A stretch of 64,000 bases of DNA, taken from Arthrobacter zhangbolii. Its GTDB lineage: Bacteria > Actinomycetota > Actinomycetes > Actinomycetales > Micrococcaceae. Made by a program: the position numbers and the translations under genes. This document shows positions 54,260-63,309 of this stretch, piece after piece (positions within the stretch are counted from its first letter, which is position 1; every line of letters starts with the position of its first letter). The stretch is taken from NCBI RefSeq assembly GCF_022869865.1, contig NZ_CP094984.1, positions 3,348,001 through 3,412,000 on the forward strand, given 5' to 3'. The notes under the pieces are model-generated. The model worked only from the letters and a program-made list of their open reading frames with translations. It had not been told where the DNA came from and did not search any database.

Positions 54260-55363
54260 ATGGATGAGGTCACAGCCGGTCACCCCGTGCCCGCAGTGGT
54301 TGCCATAGGAACCCGGAAGGGCCTCTGGCTTGCCACCAGCAGCGACCGCCGGAACTGGACGCTGAGCGGGCCGGAATTCGCGATGGCCGAGGTTCCCTCC
54401 CTGGCCTTCGATACCCGCACGGACACTCCGCGGCTGCTGGCCGGGGTGCGGTCGGAGTGGTGGGGCACCAACGTTGCCGTCTCGGATGATCTCGGCAAGA
54501 CCTGGCAGGAACCCGAGGCCCCGGCCATCGCCTTCCCCGCGGACACCGGGGCCACACTGGAGCGGATCTGGCAGCTAAGGCCGGACACCGAAGACCGCCC
54601 CGGGGTGGTCTGGGCCGGCTGCGAGCCCATTTCCGTGTTTCGTTCCGCGGACGGCGGGAAGCACTTCGAGCTGGTCCGCGGACTGTGGGACCATCCGCAC
54701 CGGACCCGGTGGGGTGCAGGGTACGGCGGTCCGGCGGCGCACACCGTACTGCCGAGCCCCGCGGATGATTCCGTCCATGTGGCCATCAGCAGCGGCGGCG
54801 TATACCGCTCCGATGACCGCGGCGAGAGCTGGGATGCCTTCAACACCGGGATCATTGCCGATTTCATGCCGGAGCATTACCCCGAATTCGGACAGTGTGT
54901 GCACAAGGTGGCCCGTGATGCAGGCAATCCGCAGCGGCTCTATGCGCAGAACCACGGCGGGGTCTACCGCAGCGACGACGCCGGCGGGCAGTGGGTGTCC
55001 ATTGCGGACGGGCTGCCTGCGGATTTCGGTTTTGTGATGCTCGCCCACCCCACCCGTCCGGACACCATCTGGACCATCCCGCTGGGTTCCGCCGGTGAGC
55101 GCAATCCTCCGCAGGGGCATCCGGCGGTGTACCGCAGCACCGACGCCGGCAGCAGCTGGGAGCGGCACGACGCCGGCCTTCCCGCCTATGACTTTAACGC
55201 GGTGCTGCGCGATGCCGCGGATGTGGACCGGGCGGATCCGGCGGGCATCTACTTCGGCACGCGCGGCGGCGAGGTGTACGCCAGCTCCGATGAAGGGGAA
55301 AGCTTCAGCCTGCTCACCGCCAACCTTCCGGATGTGCTCTGTGTCCGGGCGCTTGCCCTCTGA
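54260..55363 (+). CDS. BNR/sialidase-like beta-propeller protein (exo-alpha-sialidase-like)
   Basis: A 367-residue propeller. Four Asp-box-like motifs are visible: RSDDRGESW, RSDDAGGQW, RSTDAGSSW and SSDEGESF. There is no signal peptide. Such proteins are often annotated as exo-alpha-sialidase or photosystem-type YCF48 repeats, but glycosidase residues are not evident, so an enzymatic role is uncertain. It overlaps the following MoaD/ThiS-like gene by 32 bp and is divergent from the DUF4031-HD gene. Confidence 0.75.
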   Translation: MDEVTAGHPVPAVVAIGTRKGLWLATSSDRRNWTLSGPEFAMAEVPSLAFDTRTDTPRLLAGVRSEWWGTNVAVSDDLGKTWQEPEAPAIAFPADTGATLERIWQLRPDTEDRPGVVWAGCEPISVFRSADGGKHFELVRGLWDHPHRTRWGAGYGGPAAHTVLPSPADDSVHVAISSGGVYRSDDRGESWDAFNTGIIADFMPEHYPEFGQCVHKVARDAGNPQRLYAQNHGGVYRSDDAGGQWVSIADGLPADFGFVMLAHPTRPDTIWTIPLGSAGERNPPQGHPAVYRSTDAGSSWERHDAGLPAYDFNAVLRDAADVDRADPAGIYFGTRGGEVYASSDEGESFSLLTANLPDVLCVRALAL

Positions 55364-55730
55364 CGCGCAGGGCGCCGCCTCCGCCGTCGAGCTTCTGCTG
55401 CCGGCGGCGCTGGCTGAGGCTGCCGGCGGCAGCCGCAGCTTGGTGTTCCGTCCCGGCTCCCCGGGCCATTCTGCCGGGACCGCTGGCGGTGCGGGCGCTG
55501 GCGGTGTGGGTGCTGGCGGTGACCGGGCCCCGACCATCGGCGTGCTTTTGGAACTGCTGCGGGACCGGCATCCCGGGGTGTACCGGCGCATTGTGGACGA
55601 CGCGGGAGACATCCGCCGGCACGTGAACCTGTATGTGGACGGTGATGACATCCGGGACCTGGCCGGTTCCTCAACTGTGCTGGGCCCCGGTGCCGTGGTG
55701 CTGGTGCTGCAGTCGATTGCCGGCGGCTAA
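55332..55730 (+). CDS. MoaD/ThiS-like sulfur-carrier protein with a Gly-rich insertion
   Basis: About 132 residues. The ubiquitin-like core ends HVNLYVDGDDIRDLAGSSTVL and PGAVVLVLQSIAGG, giving the terminal Gly-Gly used for thiocarboxylation. A Gly/Ala/Val repeat (about 45-65) separates the first strands from the rest. Start is uncertain: ATG 55332 or GTG 55341, both inside the upstream gene. The pairing with a BNR propeller is common in actinobacteria (recalled), suggesting a shared role. Confidence 0.72.
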   Translation: MCSVSGRLPSDAQGAASAVELLLPAALAEAAGGSRSLVFRPGSPGHSAGTAGGAGAGGVGAGGDRAPTIGVLLELLRDRHPGVYRRIVDDAGDIRRHVNLYVDGDDIRDLAGSSTVLGPGAVVLVLQSIAGG

Positions 55731-55747
55731 CCGCGGTTAAACGCGTG

Positions 55748-55777
55748 CGGGCGCCCCGCTTGGTAGCGGGGCGCCCG
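55748..55777. terminator. Bidirectional terminator between MoaD and Rpf-LysM genes
   Basis: CGGGCGCCCCGCT, loop TGGT, AGCGGGGCGCCCG: a perfect 13-bp stem between convergent genes. Confidence 0.75.
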
Positions 55778-55832
55778 ATGCGTCGGCAGCCGGCCGTCGT
55801 CGGTCCGGTGCCGAAGCTGTGTACTCCGGTGG

Positions 55833-56561
55833 TTAGGCCGGCAGCTGCAGGGTCTGACCGGTGAAGATCAGGTCCTGGTGAATCACGGTGTCGGCGTTGG
55901 CGTTGTACAGCGCCTGCCAGCCGCCCTCAATGCCCAGCTTCTCGGCAATGGTGGACAGCGTGTCGCCGGCCTGGATGACGTAGGTCTCGCCGGACAGGGC
56001 CGGGGCAGGAGCCTGCACCGGTGCAACAGCCTGGACCTCAACGTTGGTCGGGGCCGGCAGCTGCTCCGGAAGGGCCTGCGGCTCAACATAGGTCGGTGCC
56101 GGAGCGGCTTCAACCGGAGCGGTTTCAACCGGGGCGTAGGTCTGTGCCGGCGCCTGGGTTTCCACCGGGGTGGTCGCGGGGGCCGGGGTGGCGGCCTGCG
56201 GGTTGGCAGTGGCACCGGTCAGGCCCAGCTTGGCAGTGCAGGCAGGCCATGCGCCGGGACCCTGTTCGGCCAGGACCCGCTCAGCTACGGCAATCTGCTG
56301 CTCGCGGCTGGCGTTGGCCGGGTCACCGGTTCCGCCGAAGGCGGCCCAGGTGCTGGGGGTGAACTGCAGGCCGCCGGAGAAACCGTTACCGGTGTTGGTA
56401 GCCCAGTTTCCACCGCTTTCGCACTGTGCAAGCGCGTCCCAGTCCATTGAGCTGGCGTTGGCTGGTGCCGCAAGGCCTGCGAGGCCGGCAGCGCCGACAC
56501 CGGTGAGGGCAGCGGTGGCCAGTCCACGACGTACGATACGACGGATCTTCTGGTTCTTCAT
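55833..56561 (-). CDS. Resuscitation-promoting factor-like protein with LysM domain
   Basis: A 242-residue secreted cell-wall lytic protein. Signal peptide (1-37, ending ANA), then the transglycosylase-like Rpf domain (about 38-112) with catalytic Glu48 in CESGGNW and [17 protein letters not shown]; a Pro/Ala/Val/Thr linker (115-190) and a C-terminal LysM (about 195-240, [17 protein letters not shown]) that binds peptidoglycan. Rpf proteins cleave the glycan strand and promote growth resumption. ATG 56561 is chosen on the signal-peptide fit; a ribosome-binding GGGAG lies 11 nt upstream. A roughly 440-nt leader precedes it. Confidence 0.88.
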   Translation of the reverse strand: MKNQKIRRIVRRGLATAALTGVGAAGLAGLAAPANASSMDWDALAQCESGGNWATNTGNGFSGGLQFTPSTWAAFGGTGDPANASREQQIAVAERVLAEQGPGAWPACTAKLGLTGATANPQAATPAPATTPVETQAPAQTYAPVETAPVEAAPAPTYVEPQALPEQLPAPTNVEVQAVAPVQAPAPALSGETYVIQAGDTLSTIAEKLGIEGGWQALYNANADTVIHQDLIFTGQTLQLPA

Positions 56562-57000
56562 CGGTTCTTGTGCTCCCAAGGGTTCCACCTGCGCTCAACC
56601 CGTCCCCGGGCTTCCGCGCGCCGTCGCCTACCCCGACTGATAGAGGTCTTTTTCGGTACCACGCAGCGGCGACGTACAGTGGACGCGTGGTACTTAGTGC
56701 GATTCATGCATCGGCCGCACCAGCTTTGGGTGCCGACCGCGCCGGCCTTCGAAACGGCCGGCAGTCCAGCCCTCGATCCGGGCTCATAAACAACCTAAGG
56801 CAGTCATTTGTCGAGATCAAATCGCTACCTAATCGAAACCTAATCGTTACCGGCCGCGATCCGCGCCAATAAGCCGATCGAGGCGGGTCTTGTAGGGTTC
56901 ATCACAATCAGTTCCGGGTAACGCTGGACACACGTCAATTTGCGTTCTATCTTGCTTTCTGCGTCGACGCTCACAACCGGATTCGGCAGCCCTTAACGAA
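56562..57000 (-). ncRNA. Candidate structured 5' leader of the rpf-LysM gene, possible c-di-AMP riboswitch
   Basis: No coding frame is convincing. On the minus strand, hairpins include CCCG-GGGA-CGGG and a GGGTT/AACCC stem next to the start codon, plus the pair CGGCCGTTTCGAAGGCCG (imperfect) about 180 nt upstream. ydaO-yuaA (c-di-AMP) riboswitches are established upstream of rpf genes in actinobacteria, but I can only match short elements, so this is a candidate rather than an identification. Confidence 0.35.
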
Positions 57001-57004
57001 CGGT

Positions 57005-57030
57005 GGCGGGCCCCCTCCCGGGAACCCGCC
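57005..57030 (-). terminator. Hairpin downstream of the sugar ABC permease
   Basis: GGCGGG (57005-57010) and CCCGCC (57025-57030) pair with additional inner CCC/GGG contacts, about 18 bp past the permease stop. Confidence 0.5.
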
Positions 57031-57048
57031 GCCTGTTTTATGCGTGGT

Positions 57049-58299
57049 TCATTTCAAGGCATTGGAGGCCTTGCGCTTGTTGAAGACGTCGAAACCGACC
57101 GCAAGCAGCAGGACCAGGCCCTTGATGAACTGCTGATAGTCGATCCCCACGCCCATCAGGGACATTCCGTTGTTCAGGACGCCCATGATCAGGCCTCCGG
57201 TGATCGCGCCGACAATGGTCCCCACTCCGCCGGTGACAGCGGCGCCGCCGATGAATGCCGCGGCAATCGCGTCAAGCTCGAAGAGGTTTCCGGCACCCGG
57301 GCCCGCCGAGTTCAGTCGTCCGGTGAAGATCAGTCCGGCAAGTGCGGCCAGCACGCCCATGTTCACGAAGAGCAGAAAGTCCACCCGTTTGGTGTTGACG
57401 CCCGAAAGCTGGGCCGCCTGCAGGTTCCCGCCGCGCGCATAGACATGGCGGCCAAAGACCGAGCGGTTCATCACGGCACTGTAGGCCACCACCAGCACCC
57501 CCAGGACAACGAGCACTATGGGTGTTCCGCTCCTGGAGCTGGCAAGCAGGTAGGTCAGTCCAAGGACAACGACGGCGCTGAACAGCAGGCGGGTGAAGAA
57601 CCATGCCTTCGGTTCGTCATCCAGGTTCAGCTTCATCCGGGCAGCCCGTCCGCGGAGCTGGCTGAGGACCAGCAGGATAGTGGCCAGCAGGCCGAGTCCC
57701 ACGGTGGTCCAGTCCAGCAGGTTGGTTTCCGCCGGGAACAGCCCGGGAAACAGGGACCCTCCGCCGAGCTGGCGGTATTCCTCCGGGAAACCGGTGATCC
57801 GCTGGTTCCCCAGGATGATCTGGGTGAGGCCGCGGAAAACGAGCATGCCGGCCAGTGTGACGATGAAGGCGGGGATCCCTACGTACGCCACCCAGAATCC
57901 CTGCCAGGCGCCGACCAGCGCACCCACCACCAGGGAGGCCACCAGCGCAGCCCACCATGGCATTCCCCAGTCGCGGATCATGATGCCGGACATGGCGCCC
58001 ACAAAGGCCGCGACGGATCCCACGGACAGGTCAATGTGGCCGGCCACGATGATCATGACCATACCGATGGCCAGCAGCAGGATGTAGCTGTTCTGCACAA
58101 TGATGTTGGCCACGTTGTCCGGCTGCAGCAGGGCGCCGCCGGTCAGGACCTGGAACAGGGTGACGATCACCAGCAGGGCCAGGAAGATGCCGATCTGCCG
58201 CAGCCGGCCGGCCAGGAACCGTCCGGCGTCGGCGAGCGGGGACGGTTTGGGGGTCCTGGTGCCGAGTGCCGGATCCTCACCGGCGAGAGTGGTAGCCAT
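57049..58299 (-). CDS. Sugar ABC transporter permease (GguB/MmsB type)
   Basis: A 416-residue monosaccharide permease with about twelve membrane segments. IVAGHIDLSVGSVAAFVGA and the C-terminal TGGVGTIVGAITGGLIMGVLNNGMSLMGV (trimmed) are typical of the GguB/XylH group. It is the last gene of the arabinose unit, 2 bp from the ATPase. Confidence 0.87.
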   Translation of the reverse strand: MATTLAGEDPALGTRTPKPSPLADAGRFLAGRLRQIGIFLALLVIVTLFQVLTGGALLQPDNVANIIVQNSYILLLAIGMVMIIVAGHIDLSVGSVAAFVGAMSGIMIRDWGMPWWAALVASLVVGALVGAWQGFWVAYVGIPAFIVTLAGMLVFRGLTQIILGNQRITGFPEEYRQLGGGSLFPGLFPAETNLLDWTTVGLGLLATILLVLSQLRGRAARMKLNLDDEPKAWFFTRLLFSAVVVLGLTYLLASSRSGTPIVLVVLGVLVVAYSAVMNRSVFGRHVYARGGNLQAAQLSGVNTKRVDFLLFVNMGVLAALAGLIFTGRLNSAGPGAGNLFELDAIAAAFIGGAAVTGGVGTIVGAITGGLIMGVLNNGMSLMGVGIDYQQFIKGLVLLLAVGFDVFNKRKASNALK

Positions 58300-58301
58300 G
58301 G

Positions 58302-59831
58302 CTATTCCTTTTCCTGTGTCATGTGCTGCATAAGTCGTTCGGGGGTTGCCTCGGCAATCGGAACCTCGGCGGTGATGCGGCCCTGGGCAAGGGTGTAAAT
58401 GCGGTCACAGATGCCAAGGAGCTCCGGAAGTTCGGAGGAAATGACAATCACCGCCTTGCCCTGTGCCGCGAGCCGGTTGATGATCGTGTAGATCTCGTAT
58501 TTGGCTCCGACGTCGATCCCCCGGGTGGGCTCGTCAAGGATGAGGACATCCGGATCCGCGAACATCCATTTGGAGAGGACCACTTTCTGCTGGTTGCCGC
58601 CGGACAGCTTGCCCGCAACCGCACTGACGGACGGGGCCTTGATGTTCATGCTGCGCTGGTAGTCCTGCGCCACCACGGTTTCCCGGCCGCCGTCCACCCA
58701 CCCCCGGGTGGCGAGCTTGGTCAGGGCGGAGGCTGAGACGTTCCGCTTGATGTCCTCGATCAGGTTCAGGCCGTACCGCTTCCGGTCTTCGGTGGCATAG
58801 GCGATGCCGTGCCGGATCGCCTCCTGTACGGTGCGCGCGGTGATTTCCCGTCCGTTCTTGTACAGCGTGCCGCTGATGCCGGTGCCGTAACTGCGTCCGA
58901 AAATGCTCATGGCCAGTTCGGTACGCCCGGCGCCCATCAGCCCGGCGATGCCGACAATCTCCCCGGCGCGCACGGACAGGTGCGCCCTGTCGATCACGAC
59001 ACGGGCGTGTTCCGCGGGGTGGTGCACGGTCCAGTCCTCCACCCGCAGCACCTCCTCGCCAATCTCGGGGGTGCGGTCCGGGTAACGGCTGGTCAGTTCC
59101 CGTCCCACCATGCCCTTGATGATGCGTTCCTCGGTGACGGACCCGTCATCGAGGCTGAGCGTCTCGATGGTCTGCCCGTCCCGCAGGATGGTGACCGAGT
59201 CGGCAATGGCCCGGATTTCGTTGAGTTTGTGGCTGATGATGATGCAGGTGATGCCGTCCTCGCGCAGGCCGCGGACCAGGCCCAGCAGGTGGGCGGAGTC
59301 CTCATCATTCAGCGCAGCCGTGGGCTCATCCAGGATCAGCAGCTTCACGTCCTTGGACAGCGCCTTGGCAATCTCCACCAGCTGCTGCTTTCCCACGCCG
59401 ATGTCCCCGGCCCGGGTAACCGGGTTCAGGTCGAGTCCGACCCGGCGCATCAGTTCTGCCGCGCGGACATTGGTTTCGTTCCAGTTAATGAAGCCGCGGG
59501 CCGAGCGTTCATTGCCCAGGAAGATGTTTTCGGCCACGGAGAGGTACGGCGAAAGCGCCAGTTCCTGGTGGATGATGACGACGCCGCTGCGTTCGCTGTC
59601 CTTGATGTCCCGGAAGGCAACGGGCCGGCCGTCCAGCCGGATCTCGCCGTCGTAGCTGCCGTGCGGGTAGACACCGGACAGCACTTTCATCAGGGTGGAC
59701 TTGCCTGCCCCGTTCTCGCCGCAGATGGCATGGACCTCTCCGCGGGCCACGGCAAGGGTGACGTCCTGCAACGCCTTGACGCCGGGGAATGCCTTGCCGA
59801 TCCCGGTCATTTGGAGAATGTAGTCACTCAC
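58302..59831 (-). CDS. Sugar ABC transporter ATP-binding protein with two ATPase domains (GguA/MmsA type)
   Basis: A 509-residue tandem ATPase. The first Walker A is ENGAGKST and the first Walker B is [11 protein letters not shown], with signature [13 protein letters not shown]. The second half has [14 protein letters not shown] and [12 protein letters not shown]. As usual in this group the second Walker A is degenerate (GLMGAGRTE). GTG 59831 has GGAGG 5 nt upstream; the longer frame has no conservation. It is separated from the binding-protein gene by a strong hairpin. Confidence 0.87.
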   Translation of the reverse strand: MSDYILQMTGIGKAFPGVKALQDVTLAVARGEVHAICGENGAGKSTLMKVLSGVYPHGSYDGEIRLDGRPVAFRDIKDSERSGVVIIHQELALSPYLSVAENIFLGNERSARGFINWNETNVRAAELMRRVGLDLNPVTRAGDIGVGKQQLVEIAKALSKDVKLLILDEPTAALNDEDSAHLLGLVRGLREDGITCIIISHKLNEIRAIADSVTILRDGQTIETLSLDDGSVTEERIIKGMVGRELTSRYPDRTPEIGEEVLRVEDWTVHHPAEHARVVIDRAHLSVRAGEIVGIAGLMGAGRTELAMSIFGRSYGTGISGTLYKNGREITARTVQEAIRHGIAYATEDRKRYGLNLIEDIKRNVSASALTKLATRGWVDGGRETVVAQDYQRSMNIKAPSVSAVAGKLSGGNQQKVVLSKWMFADPDVLILDEPTRGIDVGAKYEIYTIINRLAAQGKAVIVISSELPELLGICDRIYTLAQGRITAEVPIAEATPERLMQHMTQEKE

Positions 59832-59866
59832 GCGGACCTCCCTGTCCTGGACTTTCGATGGTGGTA

Positions 59867-59897
59867 CAGGTGGCGGCCGGTACCGGGCCGCCACCTG
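59867..59897 (-). other. Intercistronic hairpin between sugar-binding protein and ATPase genes
   Basis: CAGGTGGCGGCC and GGCCGCCACCTG form a perfect 12-bp stem with a 7-nt loop that begins 8 bp after the binding-protein stop. It is likely an RNA stabiliser or attenuator that raises binding-protein over pore-subunit expression. Confidence 0.6.
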
Positions 59898-59904
59898 CCG
59901 GGTG

Positions 59905-61026
59905 TTACTTAAGGTCGGAGGCCTCGTAGTAACCGCTGTCCACCAGGACTTCCTCATAGTTGTCGACGGTGACGATCTGGCTTTCGAGCAGGTACGCCGG
60001 CACTACCTTCGCGCCGTTGTCGTAGGTCTCCTCGTCATTGGTTTCCGGTTCCTCGTCCTTCATCAGGGCATCAACCATCAGCACGGCGCGTTTGCCGAGC
60101 TCGCGGACGTCCTTGAAGATCGTGGAGTACTGCTCGTCGCTCATGATCGACTGCACCGAGCCCACTTCCGCGTCCTGGCCGGTGATCACGGGCAGGTTCT
60201 CCCCGGAGTAGCCGCCGGAGCGCAGGGCGGAGATGATGCCGATGGACAGCCCGTCATACGGGGAGAGCACGCCGTCGATCTGTGCACCGCCGCCCACGGT
60301 CAGCAGGTCCTCCATCCGGTCCTGGGCGGTATCCGGCAGCCAGCGCAGGATGGCAGCCTGCTCGAAGGCGGTCTGCCCGCTGGGGACCTTCAGGGTTCCG
60401 TCATCAAGGTAGGGCTGCAGGGTGTCCATGGCGCCGTCCCAGAAGAACGTGGCGTTGTTGTCATCCGGGCTGCCCGCGAACAGTTCGACGTTGAACGGAC
60501 CCTTTTCCCCGGTCGGCTGCCCGGCGTCGTCCAGGACGCCCAGACCGGTGAGCAGTGAGGTGCCCTGCTGCACCCCCACCTCGTAGTTGTCGAAGGTGGT
60601 GTAGTAGTCCACGGTGTCGGATTCGTTGATCAGCCGGTCATAGGCGATCACCGGGATGTCCTGGGCTTCGGCGGTATCCAGCACACCGGTCAGCGTGGTG
60701 CCGTCAATGGAGGCAATGACCAGGGCCTCGGCGCCGCCGTTGATCATGTTCTCGATCTGGGAGACCTGGGTGGGGATGTCATCGTTGGCGTACTGCAGGT
60801 CCACCTCGTAGCCAAGTTCCTCAAGCTGGGACTTGACGTTCTCACCGTCGGCGATCCAGCGTTCGGACTGCTGCGTGGGCATGGCGACGCCGATCTTGGC
60901 GCCCTCGTTGGAGTCCCCGCCGGCGTCCCCGCCGCCGCGGTTGCCGGCGCAGGCGCTCATGCTGAGGGCCAGGCTCAGCGAGACTCCGCCGATAAGTACC
61001 CGCTTCAGTGTGGGTTTGCGTGTCAT
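59905..61026 (-). CDS. Sugar-binding lipoprotein, ChvE-like, probably for L-arabinose
   Basis: A 373-residue type I periplasmic-binding-fold lipoprotein with lipobox [35 protein letters not shown] (core [13 protein letters not shown]) and IASIDGTTL are typical of ChvE/MmsE multiple sugar-binding proteins. Asn/Arg/Asp contacts to sugar hydroxyls are likely but not assignable by eye. Placement directly after araA points to L-arabinose. ATG 61026 has GAAAGG 7 nt upstream, better than the ATG two codons before it. Confidence 0.87.
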   Translation of the reverse strand: MTRKPTLKRVLIGGVSLSLALSMSACAGNRGGGDAGGDSNEGAKIGVAMPTQQSERWIADGENVKSQLEELGYEVDLQYANDDIPTQVSQIENMINGGAEALVIASIDGTTLTGVLDTAEAQDIPVIAYDRLINESDTVDYYTTFDNYEVGVQQGTSLLTGLGVLDDAGQPTGEKGPFNVELFAGSPDDNNATFFWDGAMDTLQPYLDDGTLKVPSGQTAFEQAAILRWLPDTAQDRMEDLLTVGGGAQIDGVLSPYDGLSIGIISALRSGGYSGENLPVITGQDAEVGSVQSIMSDEQYSTIFKDVRELGKRAVLMVDALMKDEEPETNDEETYDNGAKVVPAYLLESQIVTVDNYEEVLVDSGYYEASDLK

Positions 61027-61067
61027 GGTCATGCCTTTCGTGGTTGCCGTGCCTTGGTGAGGTGGGT

Positions 61068-62582
61068 TCAGAGTTTCTGGGCGAGCCGGTAATAGGCCGC
61101 ATTCCAGCGGACTTCCCGCTGGAAGGCGCGCAGGTCCGTGGTGTTGTCGATCAGCAGCAGTTCCACGCCGGACATCTCCGCGAAGTCGGTGAGCACGTCC
61201 GCCCCGAGGGCGGTGCTGAGCACGGTGTGGTGGGCGGCGCCGGCGGTGAGCCAGGCGGCCGCGGAGGTGGCGAGATCGGGATGCGGCTGCCAGACGGCGC
61301 GGGCCACGGGGAGGTTCGGCAGCGGGGCGTCCGGAGGAACCACGTCCACCGTGTTGGCGGTCAGCCTGAACCTGTCGCGCATGTCGGACATGGCCAGGAC
61401 GACGCCGGGGCCCGGGTCTGTGTTGAACACCAGGCGGACTGGGTCTTCCCGTCCGCCGATGCCCAGCGGGTGTACTTCCAGGCTGGGTTTGTCCGTGGTG
61501 AGGCTGGGACAGATCTCGAGCATGTGTGCGCCAAGGATTTTCTCCTCGCCGGGCACCAGATGGTAGGTGTAGTCCTCCATCAGGGAGGCGCCGCCGGGCA
61601 GGCCGGCGCCCATTACCTTGGCCGCCCGCACCAGCATGGCGGTTTTCCAGTCCCCTTCGGCGCCGAAACCGTAGCCGCTGAACATCAGCCGCTGGACGGC
61701 GAGTCCCGGCAGCTGCCGCAGTCCGCCCAGATCCTCGAAATTGGTGGTGAAGGCGCCGAAACCGCCTTCTTCAAGGAACTGGAGCAGGCCAAGTTCCTGC
61801 CGCGCCCCGTAGCGCAGGGATTCGTGCCGGCTTCCGCCGGGCCGCAGCTCCGGGGAAACGTCATAGATGTCTTCATACTCAGCGATCAGTTTGTCCACGC
61901 TGTCCTCGGACTGCGCGTCCATCACCTCCACCAGGTCATTGACCCCCCAGCTGTTGATGGAGACGCCAAAGCGCAGTTCGGCTTCGGTCTTATCCCCTTC
62001 GGTGACGGCAACGTTGCGCATGTTGTCGCCGAAACGGGCAACCCGCATGCCCTGCATGGCTGCCCGGCCGGCACAGGCACGCTGCCAGGAGGCAATCTGG
62101 GCAATAACGGCGGGGGCGGAAACGTGCCCGACGACGGTCTTGCGGGGCACGTCCAGGCGGGTGGAGATATAGCCGAATTCCCGGTCCCCGTGCGCAGCCT
62201 GGTTCAGGTTCATGAAATCGAAGTCGATCTCCGCCCACGGCAGTTCCACGTTGATCTGCGTGTGCAGGTGAAGAAGCGGCTTGCGCAGCGCGTCCAGCCC
62301 GCGGATCCACATTTTCGCGGGGCTGAAGGTGTGCATCCAGGCAATCACGCCTATGACGTTTTCCGCCGCATTGGCGGCGAGCGCTGCCGCATGGATGGAG
62401 CCTGTGTCCGTGAGTGTCGGTTTCCAGACCGGGCGCAGCGGCAGGCCGGCGTCGTCGAGCATGCCGACAATGGCCTTGGACTGTTCGGCTACCTGGTGCA
62501 GCGTGTCTTCTCCGTAGAGGTCCTGGCTGCCGGTGAGGAACCAGACCTCGTAGGGTTCGAGCGTGGTGTTGAGGGGACTCAC
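61068..62582 (-). CDS. araA: L-arabinose isomerase
   Basis: A 504-residue isomerase (L-arabinose to L-ribulose), full length for the family. [17 protein letters not shown] at the N-terminus, [15 protein letters not shown], and [11 protein letters not shown] are family blocks. GTG 62582 lies 1 nt after the araD stop and has AGGAG 9 nt upstream; the longer open frame inside araD is not conserved. Operon order is araB-araD-araA. Confidence 0.93.
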   Translation of the reverse strand: MSPLNTTLEPYEVWFLTGSQDLYGEDTLHQVAEQSKAIVGMLDDAGLPLRPVWKPTLTDTGSIHAAALAANAAENVIGVIAWMHTFSPAKMWIRGLDALRKPLLHLHTQINVELPWAEIDFDFMNLNQAAHGDREFGYISTRLDVPRKTVVGHVSAPAVIAQIASWQRACAGRAAMQGMRVARFGDNMRNVAVTEGDKTEAELRFGVSINSWGVNDLVEVMDAQSEDSVDKLIAEYEDIYDVSPELRPGGSRHESLRYGARQELGLLQFLEEGGFGAFTTNFEDLGGLRQLPGLAVQRLMFSGYGFGAEGDWKTAMLVRAAKVMGAGLPGGASLMEDYTYHLVPGEEKILGAHMLEICPSLTTDKPSLEVHPLGIGGREDPVRLVFNTDPGPGVVLAMSDMRDRFRLTANTVDVVPPDAPLPNLPVARAVWQPHPDLATSAAAWLTAGAAHHTVLSTALGADVLTDFAEMSGVELLLIDNTTDLRAFQREVRWNAAYYRLAQKL

Positions 62583-62583
62583 G

Positions 62584-63309
62584 TCAGTGCACTCCTGAAC
62601 TTGATGGGGTTGCTGCCGGCTGCTGGCCGTACACGTTCTGGTATCGCTCGAACAGGGCGTCGATGTGCGCCGGTTCGATGGGCAGGGGTTCCCCGAGCTG
62701 GCGGGCGAAGTGGACCGTGCGGGCAACGTCCTCGAGCATGACAGCTGCCTTGACGGCGTCGCGTGCGTCCCGGCCGATGGTGAAGGGACCGTGGTTCCGC
62801 ATCAGGACTGCGCGGGACCGGTGGCCCTGAAGGGTGGAAACGATGCCGCGGCCAATCGAGTCATCGCCGATGATGGCGAAGGGGCCCACGGGGATCTCCC
62901 CGCCGAACTCGTCAGCCATGGCGGTAAGCACGCAGGGAATCGTTTCACCGCGCGCCGCCCAGGCCGTGGCATACGGAGAGTGGGTGTGCACTACTCCCCC
63001 GGTTCCGGGCATGTTGCGGTACACGTAGGCATGGGCTGCCGTATCGCTGGACGGAGACAGGCCTGCGTCCTGGCTTCCGGCCACGGGACCCCCGTCGGGG
63101 TCGCACAGGATCAGGGATTCCGGACTGAGGTCCGCATATCCGACGCCGCTGGGCTTAATGACGAAGTATCCGGTGCCGGGAATCCGGCCGGAAACGTTTC
63201 CGGCCGTCCACGCCACCAGCCCGTACCGCACCAGTTCGCCGTGCAGGGCTGCCACCTCTGCGCGAACGCGTGCAACTGCCTGCTCGAAACCGTTCCCTGG
63301 AATACTCAT
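62584..63309 (-). CDS. araD: L-ribulose-5-phosphate 4-epimerase
   Basis: A 241-residue class II aldolase-fold epimerase that makes D-xylulose 5-phosphate. Metal-site His residues are in VVHTHS and MRNHGPF, and TAGNVSGR and KPSGVGY bind the phosphate. ATG overlaps the araB stop by 4 bp. It links the arabinose route to the pentose phosphate pathway. Confidence 0.93.
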   Translation of the reverse strand: MSIPGNGFEQAVARVRAEVAALHGELVRYGLVAWTAGNVSGRIPGTGYFVIKPSGVGYADLSPESLILCDPDGGPVAGSQDAGLSPSSDTAAHAYVYRNMPGTGGVVHTHSPYATAWAARGETIPCVLTAMADEFGGEIPVGPFAIIGDDSIGRGIVSTLQGHRSRAVLMRNHGPFTIGRDARDAVKAAVMLEDVARTVHFARQLGEPLPIEPAHIDALFERYQNVYGQQPAATPSSSGVH

